Of a DNA stretch of 64,000 bases, positions 41,126 to 50,420 are shown one piece after another. Numbering within the stretch: the stretch's first letter is position 1; every line of letters starts with the position of its first letter. Below the pieces are notes generated by a model. That model was not told where the DNA came from and did not search any database. It saw nothing but the letters and a program-made list of their open reading frames with translations. This DNA is from Streptomyces avicenniae (GTDB taxonomy: Bacteria > Actinomycetota > Actinomycetes > Streptomycetales > Streptomycetaceae), in contig NZ_JOEK01000002.1 of assembly GCF_000719135.1 (NCBI RefSeq), positions 310,001 through 374,000 of the forward strand, read 5' to 3'. A program made the translations under genes and the position numbers.

Positions 41126-42130
41126 ATGACCAGATGGCGCCGGTGGTTCTCCGTGTCCCTGGGGCTGCTCGCCCTCACCGCGCCGCCCGCCGCCCCGGCC
41201 GCCGCGGAACCGGGCGACAGCCTCCCGGCGCTGCTCACCGAACTGGGCACGCTCTACGCGGAGACCAGCCGCGCGAGCGAGGTGTACCAGGAGACGTCCC
41301 GGCGGCTGCGCGACCAGCGGGACGAGGCGCGCAGGCTGACCGAACGGCTCGCCGCGACCCGTACCGACCTCGCCGGGGCCAGGCGGCTTGCCGGGGCGCT
41401 GGCCCGCGAGCAGTACCGGCACGGCGGCGCCGAACTCCCCGCCACCCTGCGGCTGCTCTTCGGCGAGGCCCCCGGGGACCGCGCGCTGCACGACCGCACG
41501 GTGGCCCGGCGCGCCGCGCGGGCCCAGGCGTCCGAGATCGCCCGCCTCGCCGAGGGCGAACGGCGCGCCGACGAACTGGCCACCGCAGCCCGCGAGGCAC
41601 TGGACGAGCAGCAGCGCCTGGCGGCGGAGGAGCGCAGGGCGCGTGACGAGATGCGCGACCGTCTCGCCGAGGTCACCCGGCTGCTCGCCACCCTGGACCC
41701 GGCGGACCTGACCGCCCCCGAGGACACCACCGCCCCGGCCACCGACCCGTCGCCCGAGAGCGCGGCACCCGACGACGCGGCGCCGGGCGACCCCGGCACC
41801 CGCGCCCCGACCCCGGCCGGGGCCCGCGCGCTGGCGTACGTCCTCGACCTGGTCGGCACCCCGCACGACCCCGCCGCCCTCGTCACCGAGGCATGGGAGC
41901 AGTCGGGCCGCACCCTGCCCGCGACCCCCGCCGGGATGTGGGCGGCGCTGCCCCGGGTGGCGCTGGGCGAACTGCGCCCCGGCGACCTGGTGATCTACGG
42001 GACGGACGCCTCGCACGCCGCCGTCTACGCGGGCGACGGCCAGGTCGTCCACGCGCCGGGCCCCGGCGAGCCCGTGACGACGGCGCCGCTGGCCGTCCGC
42101 CCGGTGCTGGGGGCCGTCACACCGGGCTGA
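41126..42130 (+). CDS. secreted NlpC/P60-like protein lacking the catalytic cysteine
   Basis: 334 aa. Signal peptide (1-27), a long Glu/Arg/Ala coiled coil (about 40-190) as in RipA/P60-type cell-wall hydrolases, an acidic Pro/Thr linker (195-230), and a C-terminal NlpC/P60-like domain (232-330). Where active members have D-C-S-G, this protein reads D248-P-A-A followed by LVTEAWEQSG, so the nucleophile is missing. The His region is present (H297 in DASHAAVYAGDG), as is LRPGDLVIYG. It is therefore probably a non-catalytic wall-binding or regulatory paralogue. Confidence 0.85.
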   Translation: MTRWRRWFSVSLGLLALTAPPAAPAAAEPGDSLPALLTELGTLYAETSRASEVYQETSRRLRDQRDEARRLTERLAATRTDLAGARRLAGALAREQYRHGGAELPATLRLLFGEAPGDRALHDRTVARRAARAQASEIARLAEGERRADELATAAREALDEQQRLAAEERRARDEMRDRLAEVTRLLATLDPADLTAPEDTTAPATDPSPESAAPDDAAPGDPGTRAPTPAGARALAYVLDLVGTPHDPAALVTEAWEQSGRTLPATPAGMWAALPRVALGELRPGDLVIYGTDASHAAVYAGDGQVVHAPGPGEPVTTAPLAVRPVLGAVTPG

Positions 42131-42148
42131 CGCCCCGCACGCGCCGCC

Positions 42149-42649
42149 TCAGCGGGGCCGGGGCGTGGCCTGCCGCAGCTCGGCGCGCAGCTCCGGGGTG
42201 AGGAGGTGTCCGGCGCGGCCGACGAACAGCGCCATGTGGTACGTCACGGACGCCATGTCGGCCTCGGGGTCGGTGTAGGCGCCCAGCAGCGACCCGTCGC
42301 TGATGGACATGACGAGCAGGTTGCCCGCCTCCATGGCCACCAGCGTCTGGCGGACCGGGCCGCCCTCCATGAGCTGCGCGGCGCCGTTCGTCAGGGAGCC
42401 GAGGCCCGAGACGATGGTCGCCAGGTCGGCGGTGGCGCCCAGCGGGCCCGCGACGGCGGCCGGGCGCGGCCCGCTGGTGTCGTGGGAGGACAGCAGCGGC
42501 AGCCCGTCGGCGGAGACCACCGTCACGGAGGTGACGCCTGGCACCTCCTCGACCAGCTGGGCCAGCATCCAGCGCAGATCGTGCCCGCTCTTGCTGCGGA
42601 TACCGGTCAGCGGGTCGGTCTGCGGGGTGGGGATCGGTGTCGAGGTCAT
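42149..42649 (-). CDS. roadblock/LC7 domain protein (conservon B)
   Basis: 166 aa. A roadblock/LC7 fold spans residues about 25-125 (LRWMLAQLVEEVPGVTSVTV, NLLVMSISDGSLLGAYTD). In conservons this protein partners a GTPase and the sensor kinase. It overlaps the kinase stop by 4 nt (ATGA). The usual next genes, DUF742 and the Ras-like GTPase, are absent: the strand switches to the convergent NlpC-like gene 19 bp further on. Confidence 0.92.
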   Translation of the reverse strand: MTSTPIPTPQTDPLTGIRSKSGHDLRWMLAQLVEEVPGVTSVTVVSADGLPLLSSHDTSGPRPAAVAGPLGATADLATIVSGLGSLTNGAAQLMEGGPVRQTLVAMEAGNLLVMSISDGSLLGAYTDPEADMASVTYHMALFVGRAGHLLTPELRAELRQATPRPR

Positions 42650-45105
42650 GACGGCGTCTCCTCTCCGGTCGGCCCGGTCTGGGGACCAACGGTCCTGGCG
42701 GCGTCGCGGTGGCCGTCCCTGGCCCCGCGCTGGAAGCCGCCCAGACGGCGGCGCAGTTCATCGGCGTCCACGGCGCGGGCGCGTCCGGTGGACTGCTCCT
42801 GCGGCTGCTGGACGGCTCCGGGCGTACGCCGGGGCAGCCCGCTCCCGGTGACGGGGTGCGGCGCGCGGGGCGTGGTGTCCTCGGCCCGCGCGTGCTCGGC
42901 GGCGTGCCGGGCGCGGGGGACGGCCGGGGTGCCCGAGGCGGGGGTGACGGGGCCAGGCGGGATCAGCCCGGCCGTGGGCACGCCGGCGGCGGGCGTCATC
43001 GGGCCGCCTGGCGTCGCGGTGGGCAGGGGGCCGGTGTCGGCCGGTGCGAGCCGCGACGGGTAGGAGACGCCGGGCCGGTCCTCGACGAGGACGGCGGGGA
43101 CGGCGACCTCGGCGACCGTGCCGCCGCCGGTCCGCTGCCGCAGCCAGCTGCGCAGCCCGTGCCGGGCGGCCAGGCGGGCGACGGTGTACAGGCCCATGCC
43201 GATGCCGAACCCGCCGCCGCTGCCGTCCGCGCCCTGCGGCGGGGTGAGGGAGTCGGCGAGCCGGTGGTTCAGCTCGGCGAGCCGCGCGGCCGACAGGCCG
43301 ACGCCCTCGTCCTCGACGGACAGGAGCAGTTCGCCCTGCGTCCAGCGGCCGGTCAGCCGCACGCGGGCGCCTGGCGGCGAGAACGCCGTGGCGTTGTCGA
43401 GCAGTTCGGCCAGGAGGTGGCTCAGGTCCCGCGCCGCGTAGCCGGTGATCCACACGGCGGGCGGCGGCGGGGTCGTCTCCACGACCTCGTAGCGCTCTAT
43501 CTCGCTGACGGCGGCGCGGGCGACGTCGATCAGCGGCATGGGCTCGGTGAGCTGCTGGAGCGGCTGGGCACCGGCGAGCAGCAGGAGGTTCTCGCCGTGC
43601 CGCCGCATGCGGGCGGCGAGGTGGTCGAGCGAGAAGAGGACGGCGAGCTGGTCGGGGTCGGCCTCGTGCTCCTCCAACCCCTCGATGACGGCGAGCTGTT
43701 CGCCGACGAGGGCGAGGAGCCGCTGCGCGTGGTGGGCGAACATGCCGTGCACCGCGCCGTGCAGGGCGGCGAGGCGCCCGTGCAGCTCGCTCTGCTCGGA
43801 CAGCAGGCGGTCGCGCTCGGCGCGCAGGCCGCCGCCTTCCTGGGCCGCGGCGACGGCGTCCTGCGCGGCCTCGGCGGCGCGCTGGTGCAGCGTCACGGCG
43901 CGGGCGTGCAGCGCGTTGACGGCGGAGACGACCTCGGCGAACTCGTCGTTGCGCCCGGTGTACTTGACGGGCTCCTGGCCGGTCGGGTCGGCGGCGACGC
44001 GGCGGCTGCCGAGCCGGACGGCGGCCAGCGGCCTGGTGAGCGACCTGGCGGTGTGGATGTTGACGCCGAGCCCGAGCCCGAGCGCGGCGGTGATGACGAG
44101 GCCGGTGACCCACAGGTCGGTGAAGTCCTCGGCGTTGAGCGCCCGCAGGTCCTCGACGCGCTCCTCCGTGAGGGAGCCGAGCAGCCCGCGCAGCGCGCCG
44201 GTGCGCGCCAGGAGCGCGTCCTGCACGGCGTCGGGGTCGAGGGCGCGGTCGGCGTCGTCCAGGTAGGGGGCGTCGGTGAGCTGGGCGAGGTACGCGGTGG
44301 CGCCGCCGTCGTCCTCGCCCTCCTCGCCGAGCGCCTCGTCCAGCGCGGCGCGGCCCGCTTCGTCGGCGGTGGCGGTGAAGTCCTCCAGGGCGGCGGCCTC
44401 CCTGACCGCCTCCCGCTGGGCCAGGCCGGTGAGTTCGCCCTGCTCGCCCTCGCCGGTGAGGGCGGCGAGGAGCAGGCCGCGGGTGGCGGACGAGGCGTGG
44501 ACGGCGCGGGCGAGGTCGGGCAGGGCGTCGGCGGTCGGGTCGCTGGCGCGCTCGGGACGGGCGCGGCTGACGGAGCGCAGCAGCCCGTCGAGCCCGTCGA
44601 TGACCTCGGTGTAGGCGCGGTAGGTGTCGGCGGGCGCGCTCTCGCCCGCGAGCGCCTGGTCGCGCAGGGCGTCCACGCCGTCGAGCCGGTCGCGCAGCGC
44701 CGGGTCGGCGTCGGGCCGCAGCTGGGCGACGCCCCGGTCCACGCGCCCGCGGGCGTCGTCGGGCAGGGCACCGGCGAGCACGTCGGCGTCACCGGTGGCG
44801 CCCGCGACGACGAGGGCGTCCCGTTCGTCGGCCAGGACGTGCGAGAGGGACAGGGCGTGGCCCACGAGCCGGGAGTCGTCCACGAGCCGCTGGGAGCCGG
44901 TCCAGTCCTCGTACACGCCGTAGAGCGCCGGGGCGCCCGCGCCCGCGAAGGCGAGCGCGGTCAGCAGCAGTCCGGCCTGGAGCCGGCTGCGCACCCGCAC
45001 CCTGCGGCGGCGTGCCGCGTGCGTCCGGGGGCCTGACGAGGCGGAAGGGGACGGATCGGCGGGTTCGTGAGATCTCTTCCGCACCTGCGCTCGCATTCTC
45101 GTCAC
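42646..45105 (-). CDS. conservon-type sensor histidine kinase with NIT-like sensor
   Basis: 819 aa. Two membrane helices (about 42-65 and 330-355) flank a long helical extracellular region of the nitrate/nitrite-sensing type. A HAMP-like linker and coiled coil (about 365-440) lead to a HATPase domain (about 530-650: LSHLLAELLDNATAFSPPGA, VEDEGVGLSAARLAELN, GIGMGLYTVARLAA). The C-terminal ~170 residues are Pro/Thr-rich and low complexity. The canonical phospho-His box is degenerate (FAHHAQRLLALVGEQL), as usual in conservon kinases. Start GTG 45105; ATG 45096 is possible. Confidence 0.9.
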   Translation of the reverse strand: MTRMRAQVRKRSHEPADPSPSASSGPRTHAARRRRVRVRSRLQAGLLLTALAFAGAGAPALYGVYEDWTGSQRLVDDSRLVGHALSLSHVLADERDALVVAGATGDADVLAGALPDDARGRVDRGVAQLRPDADPALRDRLDGVDALRDQALAGESAPADTYRAYTEVIDGLDGLLRSVSRARPERASDPTADALPDLARAVHASSATRGLLLAALTGEGEQGELTGLAQREAVREAAALEDFTATADEAGRAALDEALGEEGEDDGGATAYLAQLTDAPYLDDADRALDPDAVQDALLARTGALRGLLGSLTEERVEDLRALNAEDFTDLWVTGLVITAALGLGLGVNIHTARSLTRPLAAVRLGSRRVAADPTGQEPVKYTGRNDEFAEVVSAVNALHARAVTLHQRAAEAAQDAVAAAQEGGGLRAERDRLLSEQSELHGRLAALHGAVHGMFAHHAQRLLALVGEQLAVIEGLEEHEADPDQLAVLFSLDHLAARMRRHGENLLLLAGAQPLQQLTEPMPLIDVARAAVSEIERYEVVETTPPPPAVWITGYAARDLSHLLAELLDNATAFSPPGARVRLTGRWTQGELLLSVEDEGVGLSAARLAELNHRLADSLTPPQGADGSGGGFGIGMGLYTVARLAARHGLRSWLRQRTGGGTVAEVAVPAVLVEDRPGVSYPSRLAPADTGPLPTATPGGPMTPAAGVPTAGLIPPGPVTPASGTPAVPRARHAAEHARAEDTTPRAPHPVTGSGLPRRTPGAVQQPQEQSTGRARAVDADELRRRLGGFQRGARDGHRDAARTVGPQTGPTGEETPS

Positions 45106-45438
45106 TTAGGCACCGAACCCTGCCAGTGCCGACGGGGCAGGGGGCGTTCTCGCCGCTCCGGCCACTCGAAGGAGTGAACAACACCGGAACTCACCGGACA
45201 AGCCGATGCGGTTCCGCCGCCGTCCGCGCCCTGGTCACCGTTTGGAATTCCGCCCCGGGTCCTGGCAAGATCCGCTTCCGGTTCGCCCATGGGTTCGCCG
45301 TCCGCGTGGTGCTGTCGCCGCGTCATCTCCGGCGGCGGCTTCCGACACCGAAGTATCCATCAGATCGCGCCCGCGGTTTCCCACACCGCATATCCCCGTA
45401 ATCGCTGACAAATGCCAGCCTACGGCAGACTTGTCGGC
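45106..45438. other. divergent promoter region
   Basis: 333 bp between the conservon kinase and the PP2C gene. It contains a short dyad CACTC-GAAG-GAGTG (45163-45176) and the near-repeat CACCGGA / CACCGGA around 45185-45200. No gene or confident -10/-35 pair seen. Confidence 0.4.
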
Positions 45439-46317
45439 ATGCGCATCCAGTCGGTCACCGATCCCGGCAGCCCGGGACGCCCCAACGAGGACTACGCCGG
45501 GACGGCGCTGCCCGCCTCGGGGACGGGCGGGGCGCTCGTCCTCCTCGACGGCGTGACGGCCCCGCAGGGGCCCTACGGGTGCGCGCACACGGTGGCGTGG
45601 TTCGCGGCGGGCCTGGGCGGCGCGCTGCTCGAACTGGCCGGGACGCGGCCGGACATGACGCTGGCCGACTGCCTGGGGTCCGCGGTGGTCAGGACGGCGG
45701 ACAGACATCGGACGACGTGTGACCTTTCTCACCCGCGCACGCCGCAGGCCACGGTGGTCTGTGCCCGCTGGGACGCCGAGCGGGTGGAGTACCTGGTGCT
45801 GTCCGACTCGGCCCTGCTGATCGAGGATCAGGGCGGCGCCGTGCGGCCGGTGCTGGACACGCGGCTGGACGACCTGCGGCCCGAGGCGCGCAGGTTGCCG
45901 CCCGAACGGCGGGCGGCGTTCGTCGAGGGGCTGCGCAACACGGAGGGCGGTTTCTTCACGGCGGCGGCCGACCCGTCCGTCGCGGCGCTGGCCCTGACCG
46001 GCTCGGTCGGCCGCGCGGGCGTGCGCCGTCTGGCGGCGCTGACCGACGGGCTCGGGCGCTGGGTGGAGACCTTCGCGTTCGGCGACTGGTCCGACCTCTT
46101 CGGCGAGTTGGTGACGGCGGGCCCGGCCGCCGCCGTGCGCCGGGTGCGGGCGGCCGAGCGGGCCGATCCCCTGCGCCAGGGTTTTCCCCGCGTGAAGGCG
46201 CACGACGACGCGTCGGTGATCCTGGCGGACCTCACCGACCTCACGGACCTCGGCGACCCCGCCGACCTCTCCGACCCGACCGGTCCCGCGGACCCGGCGG
46301 ACGCGCCGGAGGACTGA
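45439..46317 (+). CDS. PP2C-like phosphatase family protein
   Basis: 292 aa. PP2C features: VTDPGSPGRPNEDYAG at the start (first metal Asp region), VLLDGVTAPQGPYG, CARWDAERVEYLVLSDSALL (core strand) and HDDASVILADL (final Asp pair). The last ~30 residues are a low-complexity Asp/Pro/Leu repeat (DLTDLTDLGDPADLSDPTGP). Probably a Ser/Thr protein phosphatase or a derivative; the motif set is looser than in classic members. ATG 45439 was preferred over 45412 because the conserved domain starts there. Confidence 0.82.
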   Translation: MRIQSVTDPGSPGRPNEDYAGTALPASGTGGALVLLDGVTAPQGPYGCAHTVAWFAAGLGGALLELAGTRPDMTLADCLGSAVVRTADRHRTTCDLSHPRTPQATVVCARWDAERVEYLVLSDSALLIEDQGGAVRPVLDTRLDDLRPEARRLPPERRAAFVEGLRNTEGGFFTAAADPSVAALALTGSVGRAGVRRLAALTDGLGRWVETFAFGDWSDLFGELVTAGPAAAVRRVRAAERADPLRQGFPRVKAHDDASVILADLTDLTDLGDPADLSDPTGPADPADAPED

Positions 46318-46357
46318 CCCCCGCACGCCCCGGAAGGCTTTCGGTCAGCGAGCGCGC

Positions 46358-46375
46358 ACTTTCACGACTGAAAGT
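46358..46375. promoter_or_regulatory. 7-bp inverted repeat upstream of GH25
   Basis: ACTTTCA-CGAC-TGAAAGT, perfect, in an AT-richer stretch. It may be an operator or promoter-proximal hairpin for the lysozyme gene. Confidence 0.45.
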
Positions 46376-46420
46376 TGTCAGCAACCAAGCCGTACACGCA
46401 TATCCGTTCACCAACGCCAA

Positions 46421-46449
46421 GGGTATGGACCAACGACACGTCCATACCC
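46421..46449 (+). promoter_or_regulatory. 10-bp inverted repeat in the GH25 leader
   Basis: GGGTATGGAC-N9-GTCCATACCC, perfect. It is followed by CTCTTTCG and could act as an attenuator hairpin or protein-binding site about 110 bp before the lysozyme start. Confidence 0.5.
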
Positions 46450-46562
46450 CTCTTTCGCGCCATCAGCCCCGCGCATTACCTTCACTTTTGGCATGGCCAC
46501 ACCATGAGCGATGCCGACGAGCCGGTCTCGTCCCCCCACAGCGAGGTCTCCGAAAGGCTTAC

Positions 46563-47420
46563 ATGCCCATGAACGGAACCGGTAAGGCCAGAACCCGCGC
46601 CGGTGCACGCCGGCGCACCGTCCCGCTCGTCCTCGGGATGGTCAGCGCGGTCCTCGCGCTGCTGCTCTCCGCCCCCGGTGTCGCCACCGCCGACGACACC
46701 CCCGCGATCGGCTCGGCCTGGATGGGCTCCACCGTCCTCGAACACGAGGGCGGCAACCGCACGTACCGCGCGCCCGACGTCTCGCCGCTCGCCACCGTCG
46801 AAGGTGTGGACGTGTCCAGCCACCAGGGCAACGTCGCCTGGTCCACGCTCTGGAACGCGGGCAACCGCTTCGCCTACGTGAAGGCCACCGAGGGCACGAC
46901 GTACGAGAACCCGTACTTCGCCCAGCAGTACAACGGCTCCTACAACGTCGGCATGATCCGCGGCGCCTACCACTTCGCCCTCCCGAACGCGTCGAGCGGC
47001 GCGTCGCAGGCCAACTTCTTCGCCGGCAACGGCGGCGGATGGTCCGCCGACGGCAGGACGCTGCCCGGCGTGCTCGACATCGAGTACAACCCGTACGGCG
47101 CGACCTGCTACGGCCTGAGCCAGGCCGCGATGGTCAACTGGATACGCGACTTCCTCAACACCTACCAGGCCCGCACCGGCCGCTACGCGGTGATCTACAC
47201 CACGACCAACTGGTGGCAGACCTGCACCGGCAACTACAGCGGGTTCGCGAGCAACCACCCGCTGTGGATCGCCCGTTACGCCTCCTCGCCCGGCGCGCTC
47301 CCGGCCGGATGGGGCTTCCACACCTTCTGGCAGTACACCTCCACCGGCCCGACCGTCGGCGACCACAACGTCTTCAACGGCGCGATCGACCGCCTGCGGG
47401 CCCTCGCCACCAACACCTGA
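46563..47420 (+). CDS. secreted GH25 lysozyme-like muramidase
   Basis: 285 aa. Signal peptide to about residue 44 (VLGMVSAVLALLLSAPGVATA). The GH25 barrel starts at VEGVDVSSHQGNVAWSTLW; the catalytic acid region is PGVLDIEYNPYGATCY, with FAYVKATEGTTYENPYF and GFHTFWQYTSTGPTVGDHN closing the barrel. It hydrolyses the MurNAc-GlcNAc bond of peptidoglycan outside the cell, for wall remodelling or attack on other bacteria. The ATG pair at 46563/46569 follows GAAAGG. Its leader carries two inverted repeats. Confidence 0.93.
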   Translation: MPMNGTGKARTRAGARRRTVPLVLGMVSAVLALLLSAPGVATADDTPAIGSAWMGSTVLEHEGGNRTYRAPDVSPLATVEGVDVSSHQGNVAWSTLWNAGNRFAYVKATEGTTYENPYFAQQYNGSYNVGMIRGAYHFALPNASSGASQANFFAGNGGGWSADGRTLPGVLDIEYNPYGATCYGLSQAAMVNWIRDFLNTYQARTGRYAVIYTTTNWWQTCTGNYSGFASNHPLWIARYASSPGALPAGWGFHTFWQYTSTGPTVGDHNVFNGAIDRLRALATNT

Positions 47421-47591
47421 CCCGGCGCCGTCCCGGGCACCGCACCGACGCGGATGCCCGGGACCGTCCGCCCCACACCCGCCCGTCCACCGGATGACCG
47501 GAAACCACCGGCGGGAGCACGACCGGCGCGACGCGGGCCCACAGGCCGGGCGACGCCGACCGGGGCGGGGGCCGTGCGGGAAGATGACCGC

Positions 47592-48329
47592 ATGGCCCCC
47601 GCTCCCCTGTTCCCCGTCCCCCCAGGCGAAGACCCGGACGACCGTCCGGTGGTCATCGACCGCAGGGAAGGCCCGTACGGCGAGGTCGTCCTGCGCCGCC
47701 ACGGCGACCTGTTCCAGATCATCGCCAACGGCTGCTTCCTCATGGACACCTCGGACGGCCGCTCGGAACGCCGCCTGATCACCGCCGCGTTCGAGACACT
47801 CGACACCCACGGCGGCGGCCGGGACGCGCCCACCCTGCTCATCGGCGGGCTCGGCGTCGGGTTCTCCCTGGCAGAGGCCGCCGCGGAACCCCGCTGGGGC
47901 CGCATCGACGTCGTCGAACGCGAACCCGCCGTCATCGACTGGCACCGCGACGGCCCGCTCGGCGCCGTCACCGCCGACGCGCTCGCCGACCCCAGGACCC
48001 GCCTGCACGCCACCGACCTGCTCACGCACCTGCGCCGGAACCCGGCCACCTACGACGCGTTGTGCCTCGACATCGACAACGGCCCCGACTGGACCGTCAC
48101 CGAGGACAACGACAGCCTCTACACCCCCGCGGGGCTCGCCGCCTGCCGCGCCGCCCTCACCCCGGGCGGCGTCCTCACCGTCTGGTCCGCCCAGGACTCG
48201 GCGGATTTCCCCCGGTTGCTGCGGAACGCCGGGTTCACCTGGGTAACCGCCCAAGAGGTCCCGGTCGTCCGGGGCACACCCGACGTGCTGTTTCTCGCCA
48301 GCCATCATGTCGCCAGTCCGATCACGTAG
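47592..48329 (+). CDS. spermidine synthase-like methyltransferase-fold protein
   Basis: 245 aa. Rossmann fold with LLIGGLGVGFSLAEAAAEPR as the SAM/decarboxy-SAM loop, IDVVEREPAVIDWHRDGPLG as the acidic strand, and YDALCLDIDNGPDW in the catalytic region. It lacks the aminopropyltransferase substrate residues I would expect in a true spermidine synthase, so the reaction is unassigned. ATG 47592 starts with the conserved N-terminal strand; the longer frame has no ribosome site. Confidence 0.85.
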   Translation: MAPAPLFPVPPGEDPDDRPVVIDRREGPYGEVVLRRHGDLFQIIANGCFLMDTSDGRSERRLITAAFETLDTHGGGRDAPTLLIGGLGVGFSLAEAAAEPRWGRIDVVEREPAVIDWHRDGPLGAVTADALADPRTRLHATDLLTHLRRNPATYDALCLDIDNGPDWTVTEDNDSLYTPAGLAACRAALTPGGVLTVWSAQDSADFPRLLRNAGFTWVTAQEVPVVRGTPDVLFLASHHVASPIT

Positions 48330-48447
48330 CCGGGCCTCCGCCTTCCGCTCTACGCTGCTTCTCAAGTGTTCATCAGCACATTCACCGAACCGACAGCTGC
48401 CAGGTCCGGCCGACTGGCACCGGGATGATGCCCCGGGGGCGGGACAC

Positions 48448-49320
48448 ATGACACAGACAGACACCAGGACGTCAGCGATGGACCGGAACCGTCACGAACA
48501 GCCACCCCCACCCGGCGGTCACGGCGACGCCGGACACCCCACCGTCGAGCGTGGCACCCACCACACCTCGACGGCGACCACGCCCGGCGCCCAGCGGCGC
48601 GTCCTCGTCGTCGAGGACGACCCGACGATCGTCGAGGCCATCGCCGCCCGGCTGCGCGCCGAGGGCTTCCTCGTGCAGACCGCCGCCGACGGCCCCGCCG
48701 CCGTCGAGACCGCCGCAGCCTGGCACCCCGACCTGCTCGTCCTGGACGTCATGCTCCCCGGCTTCGACGGCCTGGAGGTCTGCCGCCGCGTCCAGGCGCA
48801 GCGCCCGGTGCCCGTCCTCATGCTGACCGCCAGGGACGACGAGACGGACATGCTGGTCGGGCTCGGCGTCGGCGCCGACGACTACATGACCAAGCCGTTC
48901 TCCATGCGCGAACTCGTCGCCCGCGCACACGTCCTGCTGCGCAGGATCGAGCGCGCCGCCGTCGCCGCGACCACGCCGCGGCCCGGCAGCGTCCGGCTCG
49001 GCGACCTGGAGATCGACCGCACCCAGCGGCGCGTCCGCGCGGCGGGCAAGGACATCCACCTGACGCCCACCGAGTTCGACCTGCTCATGTGCCTGGCACG
49101 CTCCCCGCGCGCGGTCCTCACCCGCGAGCAGCTGCTGGCCGAGGTCTGGGACTGGGCCGACGCGTCCGGCACCCGCACCGTGGACAGCCATGTGAAGGCG
49201 CTGCGCCGCAAGATCGGGGCCGAGCGCATCCGTACCGTGCACGGCGTCGGCTACGCGCTGGAGACCCCGCCCGGGTTCGCCGGTGAGAGCGGTCCCGTGG
49301 CGGGCGTCGGCGAGGTCTGA
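48448..49320 (+). CDS. OmpR/PhoB family response regulator
   Basis: 290 aa. A disordered His/Pro/Gly-rich N-terminus (about 1-48) precedes the receiver domain (VLVVEDDPTIVEAIAARLR, phospho-Asp in LLVLDVMLPGFDGLE, LTARDDETD, DDYMTKPFSM) and the winged-helix domain (about 185-275; IHLTPTEFDLLMCLARSP, TRTVDSHVKALRRKIG). It is followed after 5 bp by its cognate kinase. ATG 48478 is a shorter alternative start. Confidence 0.93.
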   Translation: MTQTDTRTSAMDRNRHEQPPPPGGHGDAGHPTVERGTHHTSTATTPGAQRRVLVVEDDPTIVEAIAARLRAEGFLVQTAADGPAAVETAAAWHPDLLVLDVMLPGFDGLEVCRRVQAQRPVPVLMLTARDDETDMLVGLGVGADDYMTKPFSMRELVARAHVLLRRIERAAVAATTPRPGSVRLGDLEIDRTQRRVRAAGKDIHLTPTEFDLLMCLARSPRAVLTREQLLAEVWDWADASGTRTVDSHVKALRRKIGAERIRTVHGVGYALETPPGFAGESGPVAGVGEV

Positions 49321-49325
49321 CCCGC

Positions 49326-50420
49326 GTGGCCGACCTCGTCAGGCACCCCCTCTGGCGGCGGGGACGGCACCTGCTGTGGCGGATCCTGCGCCCGTTCGAC
49401 CCGATGCGCTCCGTCAAGGCGGCGCTCGGCTGGCTCGTGATCATCTCCGTGGGGATCACCACCCTGCTGATCCTCATGGCCTACCGCTCGGACATCGAGC
49501 TCCAGGTCATCGCGATGATCGCGATCATCGCGTCACTGCTGGTCACCCAGTTCGTCGCCCACAGCCTGGCCACGCCTGTGCTGGAGATGACGTCCGCCGC
49601 GCGCGCCATGGCGCGCGGGGACTACGACCGCCGCGTGCACGTCGCGCGGCGGGACGAGCTGGGCGACCTCGGGCACGCGTTCAACCGCATGGCCGCCGAC
49701 CTCCAGGCGGCCGACCGGCAGCGCCGCGAGCTGATCGCCAACGTCTCCCACGAGTTGCGCACCCCCATCGCCGGGCTGCGGGCCGTGCTGGAGAACGTGG
49801 TGGACGGCGTCTCGGACGCCGACCCCGACACCATGGCGACGGCGCTGCGCCAGACGGAACGGCTCGGCCGCCTCGTCGCGCAGCTGCTCGACCTCTCGCG
49901 GCTTGAGGACGGTGTCGTGCCGCTCCAGCCGCGCGGCTTCCAGGTGGAGCCCTACCTCGCGGCCGTGCTGAACGACGCCACCGTCGCGCTGAAACGCGGG
50001 CACGCCAGGACCGACGTGAAGCTGCGCCTCGACGTCGTCCCCGGCGGCCTGCGCGCGCACGCCGACCCGGAACGGCTCGACCAGGTCGTGACGAACCTGG
50101 TGGACAACGCGGTGAAGCACAGCCCCCGCAACGGGCAGGTGACCGTACGGGCCCGGCCGGGGCAGGCGTACGGCGGGCTGGTGATCGAGGTGCAGGACGA
50201 GGGGCCAGGCATACCGCCCGAGCAGCGCGAGCTGGTCTTCGAACGCTTCGGGCGCGGCACGATCGACGGCGTCACGCCGCGTGACGGCGGGACCGGCCTC
50301 GGCCTGGCGATCGCCCGCTGGGCGGTGGATCTGCACGGCGGGACGATCGGTGTGGCCGAATCGCGCCGCGGCTGCCGGATACGGCTCACCCTTCCAGGTA
50401 ACGCGAAGGCAAACAATTGA
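49326..50420 (+). CDS. sensor histidine kinase (HAMP-HisKA-HATPase)
   Basis: 364 aa. Two adjacent membrane helices (about 36-54 and 62-82) with almost no extracellular loop point to sensing in or at the membrane. HAMP (about 83-130), HisKA with His142 in [13 protein letters not shown], and HATPase ([45 protein letters not shown]). The GTG start is 5 bp after the response regulator. The phosphorylation partner is the gene just upstream. Confidence 0.94.
   Translation: MADLVRHPLWRRGRHLLWRILRPFDPMRSVKAALGWLVIISVGITTLLILMAYRSDIELQVIAMIAIIASLLVTQFVAHSLATPVLEMTSAARAMARGDYDRRVHVARRDELGDLGHAFNRMAADLQAADRQRRELIANVSHELRTPIAGLRAVLENVVDGVSDADPDTMATALRQTERLGRLVAQLLDLSRLEDGVVPLQPRGFQVEPYLAAVLNDATVALKRGHARTDVKLRLDVVPGGLRAHADPERLDQVVTNLVDNAVKHSPRNGQVTVRARPGQAYGGLVIEVQDEGPGIPPEQRELVFERFGRGTIDGVTPRDGGTGLGLAIARWAVDLHGGTIGVAESRRGCRIRLTLPGNAKANN

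Noticed and set aside
46318..46562. c-di-AMP (ydaO-type) riboswitch before the GH25 gene
   Set aside because: Such riboswitches precede several Streptomyces wall hydrolases, but the conserved pseudoknot sequence blocks are not present here; only two simple inverted repeats are.
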